This document shows positions 1 through 5,551 of a DNA stretch of 8,619 bases, piece by piece. Each line of letters begins with the position of its first letter. The first letter of the stretch is position 1. A program made the translations under genes and the position numbers. The notes beneath the pieces are model-generated. The model had not been told where the DNA came from. It saw only the letters and a program-made list of their open reading frames with translations, and searched no databases. The DNA comes from Actinotignum schaalii (GTDB lineage Bacteria; Actinomycetota; Actinomycetes; Actinomycetales; Actinomycetaceae): positions 1 through 8,619 of the forward strand of contig CAMIHT010000060.1 in assembly GCA_946222725.1 (NCBI GenBank). The letters run 5' to 3'.

Positions 1-1952
1 GGGCTGCGGGCCGGGCCGCGCCGTCGCCGAAAAAAACGGTGCGCACCAAGAAAAGCGGCGGCGTGGCTGAGACCCATGATGCGGAGGCTACGGTGCCTGA
101 TCTTCCCGCACCCGATACCGGTGCACCGTTCACCCGCACTCAGCAACTGGCCCTCGATCCGAGTATTTTGTATGAGCTTCCCTCCCCGGATCTGCTCAAA
201 CGCGGAGCGGTGCATCCCGAACGTACCGAGGCCAACGATCGCGTTGTCGCCGCGCTTACCCAAGTCTTCACTGATTTCGGGGTGGATGCGCAGGTAGTAG
301 GCTTTTCGCGCGGACCGACGGTCACCCAGTACGAAGTGGAGCTGGGGCCGGGTGTCAAGGTAGAGCGCATCACCCAGCTCTCGAAAAATATCGCCTACGC
401 AGTGGCGAGCGCCGATGTGCGTATTCTTTCCCCCATTCCCGGTAAATCCGCGATCGGTATCGAAATCCCCAATGCGGACCGCGAAGTGGTGCAGCTGGGC
501 GACGTTTTGGCATCCGACGTGGCGCGCCGTGACCACCATCCCCTCACCGTGGCGGTGGGGAAGAACGTGCGCGGGCAGTTCGTGGTGACCAACCTGGCGA
601 AAATGCCGCACCTGCTGGTGGCGGGCGCCACCGGCGCCGGTAAGTCTTCCTTTATTAACTCGATGATTACTTCGGTACTTATGCGCTGCACCCCGGACGA
701 AGTGCGGATGATCCTCGTGGATCCCAAGCGTGTGGAGCTGACGATTTACGCGGGCATTCCCCATCTCATCACCCCGATTATCACCAATCCGAAGAAGGCC
801 GCCGAGGCGCTGGAATGGGTGGTCAAGGAGATGGATGCGCGCTACGACGATATGCAGTCCTACCGCTTCAAGAACATCACCGATTTCAACGAGGCGATAC
901 GGGCGGGTACCGTTAAGGCGCATGATCCGCACCGTACCCTCCAGCCCTACCCCTACCTGCTGGTCGTGGTGGACGAATTGGCTGACATGATGATGGTGGC
1001 CCCGCGCGACGTAGAGTCCTCCATCCAGCGCATCACGCAGCTGGCGCGGGCGGCCGGTATTCACCTGGTGCTCGCCACCCAGCGTCCCTCTGTGGATGTG
1101 GTCACCGGTCTTATTAAAGCGAATATTCCTTCCCGCCTAGCCTTTATGACTTCGTCGCTAGCTGATTCGCGTACCATCCTCGATCAAGGTGGGGCGGAGA
1201 AGCTTATCGGGCAAGGTGATGCTCTCTTCATGCCGGGAGGTGCCCAGCCGATTCGTCTCCAGGGTGCCTGGGTGGACGAGGCGGAAATTGAGCGCGTTGT
1301 CGAGCATGTGAAAACGCAGCTGCGCCCCCAGTATCGCGAAGACTTCCAAGAAACGGTGGAGGCCGCCGGGCGCGAGAAGAAACAGCGCGAAGAAATAGGT
1401 GAAGACCTTGATATTCTGCTCCAGGCCGCGGAAATCGTGATCACCACCCAATTCGGATCTACGTCTATGCTGCAACGCAAATTGCGCATTGGCTTCGCCA
1501 AGGCGGGGCGGATGATGGACCTGCTCGAACAATACGAGATCGTGGGGCCCTCCGAAGGCTCCAAGGCCCGCGACGTGCTGGTGGCACCGGAACTGGTGGA
1601 AGATGCTCTCGCCATGCTGCGCGGAGAACGCGACTCTATTTACGAGGACGAAACAGGTGATGGCGGGTCCGGAGCTGGCGCCGGTGTGCCGGGAACTGGA
1701 GCGAATGGCGCGGCAACGGGGCACGGTGCGGAAGGCGGGAACGCCGGGAACGGCGCTGACGGTGCCTACGCTGGAAACGGTGCAGGCGCAGCAAACGGCG
1801 CGAACGGCGCCGGAGCCGGCACCGGGTACGCGAATCGCTACGCGGAAGATCCACTGGCACACAGCTCGGAGGACACCGCTCCCACCTGGTACGACGATGA
1901 TGACCCCGCCGGGGAATCCGGGGAGGACGCCTGGCAGCTCACGGGGCGGTAA
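1..1952 (+). CDS. ftsK: DNA translocase FtsK/SpoIIIE, 5'-truncated by the window
   Basis: Motor of the septum-anchored DNA pump that moves and sorts chromosome termini during division. The frame is open to the window edge (first full codon at base 3), so the GTG at 39 is probably internal; the N-terminal membrane domain and linker lie upstream. Counting from that GTG, Walker [10 protein letters not shown] is at residues 196-204 and Walker [11 protein letters not shown] at 307-316 (D312/E313), followed by the RecA-like core with [20 protein letters not shown]. The C-terminal winged-helix gamma domain, which in characterised homologues reads KOPS DNA polarity signals, spans about 455-530 ([20 protein letters not shown], then [16 protein letters not shown]). 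Unusually, it is followed by a ~100-residue tail: a Gly/Ala/Asn-rich stretch (about 540-599), then an acidic end ([12 protein letters not shown]). Family identity is certain; only the true start is unseen. It heads a block with pgsA and cinA. Confidence 0.97.
   Translation, partial: AAGRAAPSPKKTVRTKKSGGVAETHDAEATVPDLPAPDTGAPFTRTQQLALDPSILYELPSPDLLKRGAVHPERTEANDRVVAALTQVFTDFGVDAQVVGFSRGPTVTQYEVELGPGVKVERITQLSKNIAYAVASADVRILSPIPGKSAIGIEIPNADREVVQLGDVLASDVARRDHHPLTVAVGKNVRGQFVVTNLAKMPHLLVAGATGAGKSSFINSMITSVLMRCTPDEVRMILVDPKRVELTIYAGIPHLITPIITNPKKAAEALEWVVKEMDARYDDMQSYRFKNITDFNEAIRAGTVKAHDPHRTLQPYPYLLVVVDELADMMMVAPRDVESSIQRITQLARAAGIHLVLATQRPSVDVVTGLIKANIPSRLAFMTSSLADSRTILDQGGAEKLIGQGDALFMPGGAQPIRLQGAWVDEAEIERVVEHVKTQLRPQYREDFQETVEAAGREKKQREEIGEDLDILLQAAEIVITTQFGSTSMLQRKLRIGFAKAGRMMDLLEQYEIVGPSEGSKARDVLVAPELVEDALAMLRGERDSIYEDETGDGGSGAGAGVPGTGANGAATGHGAEGGNAGNGADGAYAGNGAGAANGANGAGAGTGYANRYAEDPLAHSSEDTAPTWYDDDDPAGESGEDAWQLTGR
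1656..1829 (+). repeat. Low-complexity Gly/Ala/Asn repeat in the FtsK tail
   Basis: Short degenerate repeats encode N-G-A/G-A-G units after the FtsK gamma domain. The unit AACGGCGC (or AACGGTGC) recurs at 1749, 1776, 1794 and 1803, always in the frame that encodes Asn-Gly-Ala. The pattern suggests expansion by slippage. The encoded segment should be disordered and lies between the DNA-reading domain and an acidic C-terminus. Confidence 0.7.
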
Positions 1953-1961
1953 AGTAGGGAC

Positions 1962-2573
1962 ATGTCTCACACGAACGCTCCGGAGGCGAGCGAGCCGCCC
2001 CTCCTCAATATCGCCAATGCCTTGACGGTCGCGCGCATCATCCTCATCCCAGTTTTTGTCTGGGTATTCTGGGAGCCCACCGCTACTCGCAGCTTCTGGG
2101 CGTGGGTGGTTTTCGCCGTCGCGGCTTTCACTGACCGCCTCGACGGGCAGCTGGCGCGTTCGCGGGGCCTCATCACCAACTTTGGGAAACTTGCCGATTC
2201 CATCGCTGATAAAGGCCTCATAGCAGCGGCGCTCATCATGCTCTCGCTCCACGACCGGCTGTGGTGGTGGGTCACCATCCTCATGATCGCCCGCGAAATT
2301 TTCATTACTCTGGTGCGGATGCTCGTGGTGACGAAACAGGTCATGGCAGCTGGATGGATCGGCAAACTCAAGATGTTTGCCCAGTCCATCGGCGCCGGTA
2401 TCCTCATGCTGCCGTGGATCGCGTGGCTTGGTCATCCGCGCGGAGATATTTTCCAGTGGCTCGGGTGGATAACCCTCGGGGTTGCCCTCGTACTTTCGGT
2501 GTGGTCCGCGATCGGATATGTCGGTGATGCGGTGCGTATCGCGCGCGGCGGTGGCCAAGGTGGGCGCTCATGA
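1962..2573 (+). CDS. pgsA: CDP-diacylglycerol-glycerol-3-phosphate 3-phosphatidyltransferase (PgsA)
   Basis: Membrane enzyme that joins CDP-diacylglycerol and glycerol-3-phosphate to make phosphatidylglycerol phosphate, the first committed step to phosphatidylglycerol and cardiolipin. The complete CDP-alcohol phosphatidyltransferase signature is present: D58-x2-D61-G62-x2-A65-R66-x8-G75-x3-D79-x3-D83. About five to six hydrophobic segments span residues 20-37, 45-57, 85-97, 100-122, 138-155 and 165-188; 203 residues is a typical length. The segment between the last two Asp residues reads D-S-I-A-D where many homologues have D-P-L-A-D. The start is forced: the ftsK stop TAA lies in the same frame 9 nt upstream and ATG 1962 is the only candidate before the conserved N-terminus. 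Its Shine-Dalgarno is odd: AGGGA ends 1 nt before ATG, or GGGGCGG sits 12 nt away, so coupling to ftsK translation is likely. The 3' end overlaps cinA by ATGA. Which paralogue role it has if the genome carries several is open. Confidence 0.93.
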   Translation: MSHTNAPEASEPPLLNIANALTVARIILIPVFVWVFWEPTATRSFWAWVVFAVAAFTDRLDGQLARSRGLITNFGKLADSIADKGLIAAALIMLSLHDRLWWWVTILMIAREIFITLVRMLVVTKQVMAAGWIGKLKMFAQSIGAGILMLPWIAWLGHPRGDIFQWLGWITLGVALVLSVWSAIGYVGDAVRIARGGGQGGRS

Positions 2574-3112
2574 CGACGGCGCAGCAAGGTGATGCCCCGT
2601 ACTTGGCCATGCTCACCGAATCTTGCGTGGCATATTTACGCGAGCGTGGCCTCAGCCTCGCCTGCGCGGAATCTTTAACCGGCGGGCTTCTCACCGCGCA
2701 ATTCGTCACCGTTCCCGGGGTTTCCGCGGTGCTGCGTGGGGGAGTGGTCAGCTATGCGACCGACCTCAAAGCCAGCATCTTGGGCGTATCCCGTGAACGT
2801 CTACGTAGCCACGGGCCGGTGGACCGGGACGTGGCGCTCCAGATGGCGCAGGGCGTATGCGCCGTCGCCGGAGCTGATATCGGCATGGCCACCACCGGGG
2901 TAGCCGGACCCGGTCCGCATGATGGACACCCGGCGGGAACGGTATGGATTGCGGTGAGCACGCGGAACGGGGCGCATATGGCGCGCGAACTTCATATTGC
3001 CGGGGGGCGTAGCGACGTACGGAGCGGGGCGGTGCGCGGCGCCGTCGAACTTCTTGACGCGTTTTTGCACGACGGCGCAACCGATCAGGGCGCCGAGTCG
3101 GCTGTGTCCTGA
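2570..3112 (+). CDS. cinA: CinA C-terminal domain protein / nicotinamide-nucleotide amidohydrolase (PncC type)
   Basis: Stand-alone CinA C-terminal domain of 180 residues, lacking the N-terminal MoaB-like/COG1058 domain of full-length CinA. Characterised members deamidate nicotinamide mononucleotide to nicotinic acid mononucleotide in NAD recycling. Family blocks visible: AESLTGG (33-39; usually AESCTGG), GGVVSYATDLKASILGV (57-73), TTGVAGPGPHDGHPAGTVWI (108-127) and GGRSDVR (145-151). Start ATG 2570 overlaps the pgsA TGA as ATGA, so translation is probably coupled. The historic name means competence-induced, and in some bacteria cinA is co-transcribed with recA; here it lies about 1.2 kb upstream with clgR between, the usual actinobacterial order. 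The family is certain; the enzymatic activity is inferred from homologues. No strong hairpin terminator follows the stop. Confidence 0.92.
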   Translation: MTTAQQGDAPYLAMLTESCVAYLRERGLSLACAESLTGGLLTAQFVTVPGVSAVLRGGVVSYATDLKASILGVSRERLRSHGPVDRDVALQMAQGVCAVAGADIGMATTGVAGPGPHDGHPAGTVWIAVSTRNGAHMARELHIAGGRSDVRSGAVRGAVELLDAFLHDGATDQGAESAVS

Positions 3113-3156
3113 CTAACTCCTGTTCGCTCCCAGTAAATCTTCAGATTCGCCTGGCT

Positions 3157-3162
3157 TAATAT
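3157..3162 (+). promoter_or_regulatory. Possible clgR promoter -10 element
   Basis: TAATAT fits the actinobacterial TANNNT -10 pattern and lies in the 156-nt gap between cinA and clgR, about 107 nt before the preferred clgR ATG. No convincing -35 sits 16-19 nt upstream. Two TTCGCT motifs in the gap (3123-3128 and 3222-3227) resemble the left half of published ClgR boxes, but their right halves are poor, so autoregulation is only a possibility. Confidence 0.25.
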
Positions 3163-3182
3163 TTGTGGAACCTTTTGATGGC

Positions 3183-3195
3183 CTCGTGCCACGAG
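3183..3195. repeat. Perfect inverted repeat upstream of clgR, possible operator
   Basis: CTCGTG-C-CACGAG is a 6-bp-arm palindrome with a single-base centre, about 75 nt before the clgR start and just after the candidate -10. A one-base spacer cannot form an RNA hairpin loop without opening inner pairs, so a protein-binding site is more likely than a terminator. The binding protein is unknown. Confidence 0.35.
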
Positions 3196-3268
3196 CCTGG
3201 CACCGGAGGCGATGAAGATGTTTCGCTCTGTGGGGAATAAAAACAGGAAGTAGGCGTTGAGGTTAGTG

Positions 3269-3649
3269 ATGACAATTGATACCCGTACCGGCGTAACCCG
3301 GAAGAATGATTTCGTAGTGCGTCCTGAACAGCGCCAACCCGCTCTCCTTCGCGAAGAGATTGGTGAGGTTTTGCGGGCTTACCGGCAACGGCAAGGGCGT
3401 ACCCTGCGGGAAGTTTCCTCCGATGCACGTGTATCTCTCGGATATCTTTCCGAAGTTGAACGTGGCCAGAAGGAAGCTTCTTCGGAACTCCTCGCTTCGA
3501 TTTGCCGGGCGCTTAACGTACCCATGAGTCACGTGCTGCGCTTGGTTGCCGATCGGATTGACCTGGTTGAAGGTCGCATCCCGGCCCACCTGCGCGTGCC
3601 GGAAAGCCCGGCGGAACTCATGCGTGGGGAACTCTCCACTACAAAGTAA
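3269..3649 (+). CDS. clgR: ClgR-type XRE-family transcriptional regulator
   Basis: DNA-binding activator of Clp protease and stress genes in actinobacteria. The helix-turn-helix spans residues ~33-90; the stretch [20 protein letters not shown] followed by [11 protein letters not shown] is the hallmark of the ClgR/Rv2745c group. ATG 3269 is chosen because GAGG (3259-3262) lies 6 nt upstream; TTG 3257 and GTG 3266 in the same frame have worse spacing. The product is 126 residues. A short N-terminal leader ([20 protein letters not shown]) and a C-terminal arm ([20 protein letters not shown]) flank the domain. It ends ...LSTTK and lacks the terminal Ala-Ala described as a ClpP recognition signal in Streptomyces ClgR. 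Context matches other actinobacteria, where clgR follows pgsA/cinA; the pspA-like neighbour seen in mycobacteria is missing. It is probably transcribed alone, given the upstream gap and the hairpins after the stop. Confidence 0.9.
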   Translation: MTIDTRTGVTRKNDFVVRPEQRQPALLREEIGEVLRAYRQRQGRTLREVSSDARVSLGYLSEVERGQKEASSELLASICRALNVPMSHVLRLVADRIDLVEGRIPAHLRVPESPAELMRGELSTTK

Positions 3650-3686
3650 TCCCTGTACACCACGTCGCAAACGGCGCGATCAAGGT

Positions 3687-3714
3687 GGCGCACCGCTCGC
3701 GAAGCGGGTGCGCC
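3687..3714 (+). terminator. Strong GC-rich hairpin after clgR
   Basis: GGCGCACC-GCT (3687-3697) pairs with AGC-(G)-GGTGCGCC (3703-3714) around the loop CGCGA, giving 11 pairs with a single G bulge. It starts 38 nt after the clgR stop. There is no immediate T-run; T-rich sequence follows only after a second hairpin. It may act as a terminator together with that hairpin or protect the mRNA 3' end. Confidence 0.5.
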
Positions 3715-3715
3715 C

Positions 3716-3741
3716 GGAGCTAGTTCCATAGCTTTGGTTTT
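3716..3741 (+). terminator. Second hairpin with T-tract after clgR, likely intrinsic terminator
   Basis: AGCTA (3718-3722) pairs with TAGCT (3729-3733) across a 6-nt loop, extendable by two G-U pairs at the base, and runs into TTTGGTTTT (3733-3741). It comes directly after the GC-rich hairpin. The pair makes a plausible tandem terminator isolating clgR from the DUF3046 gene. The stem is short and the T-tract is interrupted by GG, so strength is uncertain. Confidence 0.45.
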
Positions 3742-3748
3742 CCTTGAT

Positions 3749-3791
3749 ACGCGCCGTTATGCTGTGTCGGAGCGCTTCTCGCCAGGCGCGT
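3749..3791. repeat. Inverted repeat upstream of the DUF3046 promoter
   Basis: ACGCGCC (3749-3755) is the exact reverse complement of GGCGCGT (3785-3791), separated by 29 nt. It lies between the clgR hairpins and the TATAAT box at 3823. It could be a third structured element of the clgR 3' end or a two-site operator. No function can be read from sequence alone. Confidence 0.3.
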
Positions 3792-3822
3792 CTTACCCAC
3801 GACCCCACAACACATGAAGGAA

Positions 3823-3828
3823 TATAAT
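3823..3828 (+). promoter_or_regulatory. Promoter -10 element of the DUF3046 gene (leaderless)
   Basis: A perfect TATAAT ends 6 nt before GTG 3835. A -10 hexamer normally places the transcription start at that distance, so the mRNA should begin with, or within a base of, the start codon, the leaderless arrangement common in actinobacteria. No recognisable -35 is present around 3800, which is also common in the group. Confidence 0.6.
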
Positions 3829-3834
3829 CCACCG

Positions 3835-4071
3835 GTGCGTGAATCAGAATTCTGGCTCAATATTGATCGTGCTTTCCCGCATGGGCGCGGGAGAAGTGCA
3901 GCCCAAGATCTCGTTCTTTCCGCCCTGGGAGATCGTAGCCCGGCCCAAGCCCTTGAAGCTGGGGAAGATCCGCAACGTATCTGGGATGCCGTGTGCGACA
4001 CGATGGGATTCCCGGATTACTATCACTACCTCCACAGGCTTAGCCCGGAAGATTTCGCGGCCCGTGAATAG
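3835..4071 (+). CDS. DUF3046 family protein (small conserved actinobacterial protein next to recA)
   Basis: Small soluble protein of unknown function (78 residues), typically encoded immediately upstream of recA in actinobacteria (Rv2738c in Mycobacterium tuberculosis). Conserved features: the N-terminal ESEFWLNIDRAF, the central RSAAQDLVLSALGDRSPAQALEAGEDPQ stretch, then the tryptophan-containing IWDAVCDTM. GTG 3835 is preferred over ATG 3814: family members begin close to the SEFW motif, a perfect TATAAT (3823-3828) overlaps the longer reading, and the distance fits a leaderless mRNA. The longer form would add seven residues (MKEYNPP). The tail DYYHYLHRLSPEDFAARE extends slightly beyond the typical domain. 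No membrane segment or catalytic motif is visible. No clear terminator follows, so some read-through into the recA leader is possible. Confidence 0.85.
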   Translation: MRESEFWLNIDRAFPHGRGRSAAQDLVLSALGDRSPAQALEAGEDPQRIWDAVCDTMGFPDYYHYLHRLSPEDFAARE

Positions 4072-4136
4072 TGACCGGGACTAGTACTCGTGAAGTAGTG
4101 CTCGCACTTCGTTCTCTCGGTAGGCAGTTGCGTGTA

Positions 4137-4161
4137 GCATTCGTGAGTTCGGCGTGAATGC
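4137..4161. repeat. Inverted repeat GCATTC-N13-GAATGC upstream of the recA promoters
   Basis: Perfect 6-bp arms (4137-4142 and 4156-4161) are separated by 13 nt and centred about 50 nt upstream of the SOS box. A smaller hairpin, AGTG-CTCG-CACT (4097-4108), lies just before it. Neither is followed by a T-run, so they are poor terminators for the DUF3046 gene. A regulator site is possible but unproven. Confidence 0.3.
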
Positions 4162-4191
4162 AGTGGGTGACACACCTGTTCAATGCGGTAC

Positions 4192-4205
4192 CGAACAACC
4201 GTTCG
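4192..4205. promoter_or_regulatory. LexA operator (SOS box) upstream of recA
   Basis: CGAAC-AACC-GTTCG is a perfect palindromic match to the core of the Gram-positive/actinobacterial SOS box CGAAC-N4-GTTCG (extended consensus TCGAAC-N4-GTTCGA; the outer pair here is C/T rather than T/A). It abuts the -10 element at 4209, so bound LexA would block RNA polymerase. Upon DNA damage, RecA filaments trigger LexA self-cleavage and release the promoter. Confidence 0.9.
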
Positions 4206-4208
4206 TAC

Positions 4209-4214
4209 TAGAAT
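4209..4214 (+). promoter_or_regulatory. LexA-controlled recA promoter, -10 element
   Basis: TAGAAT matches TATAAT in five of six positions and starts 3 nt after the SOS box. Expected transcription start is near 4220-4222, giving a leader of about 145 nt. No good -35 is visible 17-18 nt upstream; that position overlaps the left side of the SOS box. Confidence 0.6.
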
Positions 4215-4219
4215 GATCC

Positions 4220-4341
4220 ACAGATCCTCAGGCGTCAGCGTTATCCACAAGAGTTTCGCAGCGTCTAAGTATGTCGTAGGCCGGATATACAGTGATCTCG
4301 AGCCTCTCGGAGAGGGAGTGTCTCGCCTAGGCCTGATCTGT
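4220..4341 (+). other. Candidate structured recA 5' leader
   Basis: The beginning and end of the predicted long leader are complementary: ACAGATC (4220-4226) pairs with GATCTGT (4335-4341), and AGGCG (4230-4234) with CGCCT (4324-4328), giving 7+5 pairs closed around a large loop. Inside lies the small hairpin CCTCT-CGG-AGAGG (4303-4315). A competing pairing, AGGCC (4278-4282) with GGCCT (4330-4334), is also possible. Function is unknown; see findings. Confidence 0.3.
4271..4293 (+). promoter_or_regulatory. Candidate RecA-NDp/PafBC-type promoter of recA
   Basis: The mycobacterial LexA-independent DNA-damage promoter consensus is tTGTCRgtg-N8-TANNNT. Here ATGTCGTAG (4271-4279), eight bases, then TACAGT (4288-4293) reproduces the TGTCR core, the exact spacing and the -10. 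The less conserved gt of the gtg triplet is changed to ta. Transcription would start near 4300, about 65 nt before recA, downstream of the LexA-type promoter as in mycobacterial recA. Confidence 0.55.
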
Positions 4342-4356
4342 AGGAAACGTGAGTAA
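4318..4356 (+). CDS. Possible 12-codon upstream ORF in the recA leader
   Basis: GTG 4318 opens a reading frame of 12 codons (VSRLGLICRKRE) that ends with TAA at 4354-4356. GGAG (4309-4312) sits 5 nt before the GTG but within the small hairpin at 4303-4315. The stop overlaps the recA ribosome-binding site AAGGA (4355-4359), and the frame is the same as recA, three codons before its ATG. If translated it would couple to or compete with recA initiation. It is too short for coding statistics, so this is only a candidate. Confidence 0.25.
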   Translation: MSRLGLICRKRE

Positions 4357-4365
4357 GGATGGGAT

Positions 4366-5538
4366 ATGGCCGCAGCTAAAGCTAGTACCCGCACCAAAAC
4401 GGTCGGGCGCCCCATGGCGGATGATCGCAAACAGGCAATTGATACCGCCCTGGCGCAAATTGATAAGCAATTCGGTAAGGGCTCCGTTATGCGGCTGGGG
4501 GATCATGTCCGTCCCCGGGTGGAAGTCATTCCTACCGGATCTATCGCCCTGGATATCGCCCTCGGTATTGGCGGATTGCCGCGCGGGCGCGTGGTAGAAA
4601 TTTACGGCCCGGAATCTTCGGGTAAAACCACGGTTGCTCTCCATGCTGTTGCCAGCGCGCAGCGCAATGGTGGCATCGCTGCGTTTATCGACGCAGAACA
4701 CGCACTTGATCCGATCTATGCGCGGGCTTTGGGCGTTGATACTGATTCGCTGATTGTCTCCCAGCCGGATACCGGAGAACAGGGCTTGGAAATTGCCGAT
4801 ATGCTCATCCGCTCTGGAGCGATCGATATTATCGTCATCGATTCCGTGGCGGCCCTTGTTCCCAAGGCGGAAATCGAAGGCGATATGGGTGATTCCCACG
4901 TTGGCTTACAGGCACGCCTCATGAGCCAAGCGCTGCGGAAAATGACCGGTGCACTCTCGGCTTCGGGAACCACCGCTATCTTCATTAACCAGCTGCGTGA
5001 AAAAATTGGCGTGATGTTCGGTAACCCGGAAACAACCACCGGAGGGAAGGCGCTCAAGTTCTATGCTTCTGTTCGCATGGACGTGCGGCGCATTGAAACT
5101 CTTAAAAACGGTAGCGAGCCGGTGGGGAATCGTTGCCGCGTCAAGATCGTCAAGAACAAGATGGCTCCGCCTTTCAAGCAGGCAGAATTTGACCTCATCT
5201 ACGGTGAGGGAATTTCTCGGGAGGGAAGCCTTCTCGATGTCGGTGTGGAGTTGAATATTATTCGCAAGGCCGGCGCCTGGTTCACGTATGAGAGTGATCA
5301 ATTGGGCCAAGGCAAAGAAAAGGCCCGCCAATTCCTCATGGATAATCCGGATTTGCGTGATGAAATTGAGGATAAAATTCTCCGCAAGGCCGGACTGCGT
5401 GAAGATACGGAAGGAACCGAAACCGGAGAAACCGAAACTAAGGCGGGTACCGGTGGTGCTGCTACCAGTTCCACGGGTACCAAGCAGAGCGCATCCGCGA
5501 AAAGCAGTGGGAATGCTACCGAGACTGTTGACTTCTAA
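4366..5538 (+). CDS. recA: Recombinase RecA
   Basis: ATP-dependent strand-exchange protein that coats single-stranded DNA, drives recombinational repair and activates LexA cleavage in the SOS response. Walker [10 protein letters not shown] is at 81-89; [10 protein letters not shown] carries the catalytic Glu111; Walker B IIVIDS ends at 160; the L2 DNA-binding loop [20 protein letters not shown] is at 207-226; the C-terminal domain reaches LRKAGL (~344). ATG 4366 has AAGGA 6 nt upstream. This gives a 390-residue protein with roughly 15 extra N-terminal residues ([15 protein letters not shown]) compared with E. coli RecA; the alternative ATG 4414 ([10 protein letters not shown]) is closer to the usual start but lacks a ribosome-binding site. 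The last ~45 residues are a Thr/Glu/Gly/Ser-rich tail with TETGETET repeats, ending TVDF. No intein interrupts the gene, unlike M. tuberculosis recA. recX follows after 13 nt. Both LexA and PafBC-type signals lie upstream. Confidence 0.98.
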   Translation: MAAAKASTRTKTVGRPMADDRKQAIDTALAQIDKQFGKGSVMRLGDHVRPRVEVIPTGSIALDIALGIGGLPRGRVVEIYGPESSGKTTVALHAVASAQRNGGIAAFIDAEHALDPIYARALGVDTDSLIVSQPDTGEQGLEIADMLIRSGAIDIIVIDSVAALVPKAEIEGDMGDSHVGLQARLMSQALRKMTGALSASGTTAIFINQLREKIGVMFGNPETTTGGKALKFYASVRMDVRRIETLKNGSEPVGNRCRVKIVKNKMAPPFKQAEFDLIYGEGISREGSLLDVGVELNIIRKAGAWFTYESDQLGQGKEKARQFLMDNPDLRDEIEDKILRKAGLREDTEGTETGETETKAGTGGAATSSTGTKQSASAKSSGNATETVDF

Positions 5539-5551
5539 GTAGGTGGTCACG

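Noticed and set aside
1603..2025. Plus-strand 140-codon frame overlapping the FtsK tail
   Set aside because: Frame-shifted reading of the low-complexity repeat; low-complexity Thr/Arg/Pro product that crosses into pgsA in the wrong frame, with no independent start signal.
1158..2558. Long (466-codon) open frame on the minus strand opposite ftsK and pgsA
   Set aside because: It lies entirely antisense to two clear genes, its product is a His/Pro/Arg-rich mixture with no recognisable domain, and GC-rich coding DNA often leaves the opposite strand open.
3167..3171. GGAAC as an ECF-sigma -35 for clgR (SigE controls clgR in mycobacteria)
   Set aside because: No CGTT-like -10 at 16-18 nt downstream; a five-base match alone is expected by chance.
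4097..4110. Hairpin AGTG-CTCG-CACT as terminator of the DUF3046 gene
   Set aside because: Four-pair stem with no T-run following; too weak to call a terminator.
4349..4597. GTG-started frame MSKDGIWPQ just upstream of recA
   Set aside because: It is recA read in another frame. The AAGGA at 4355-4359 serves ATG 4366.
4366..5538. Possible intein in recA, as in Mycobacterium tuberculosis
   Set aside because: The coding sequence is continuous through all RecA motifs with no inserted splicing domain.
4906..5550. 214-codon minus-strand frame inside recA
   Set aside because: Antisense shadow of the conserved recA coding sequence; no domain and no ribosome-binding evidence.
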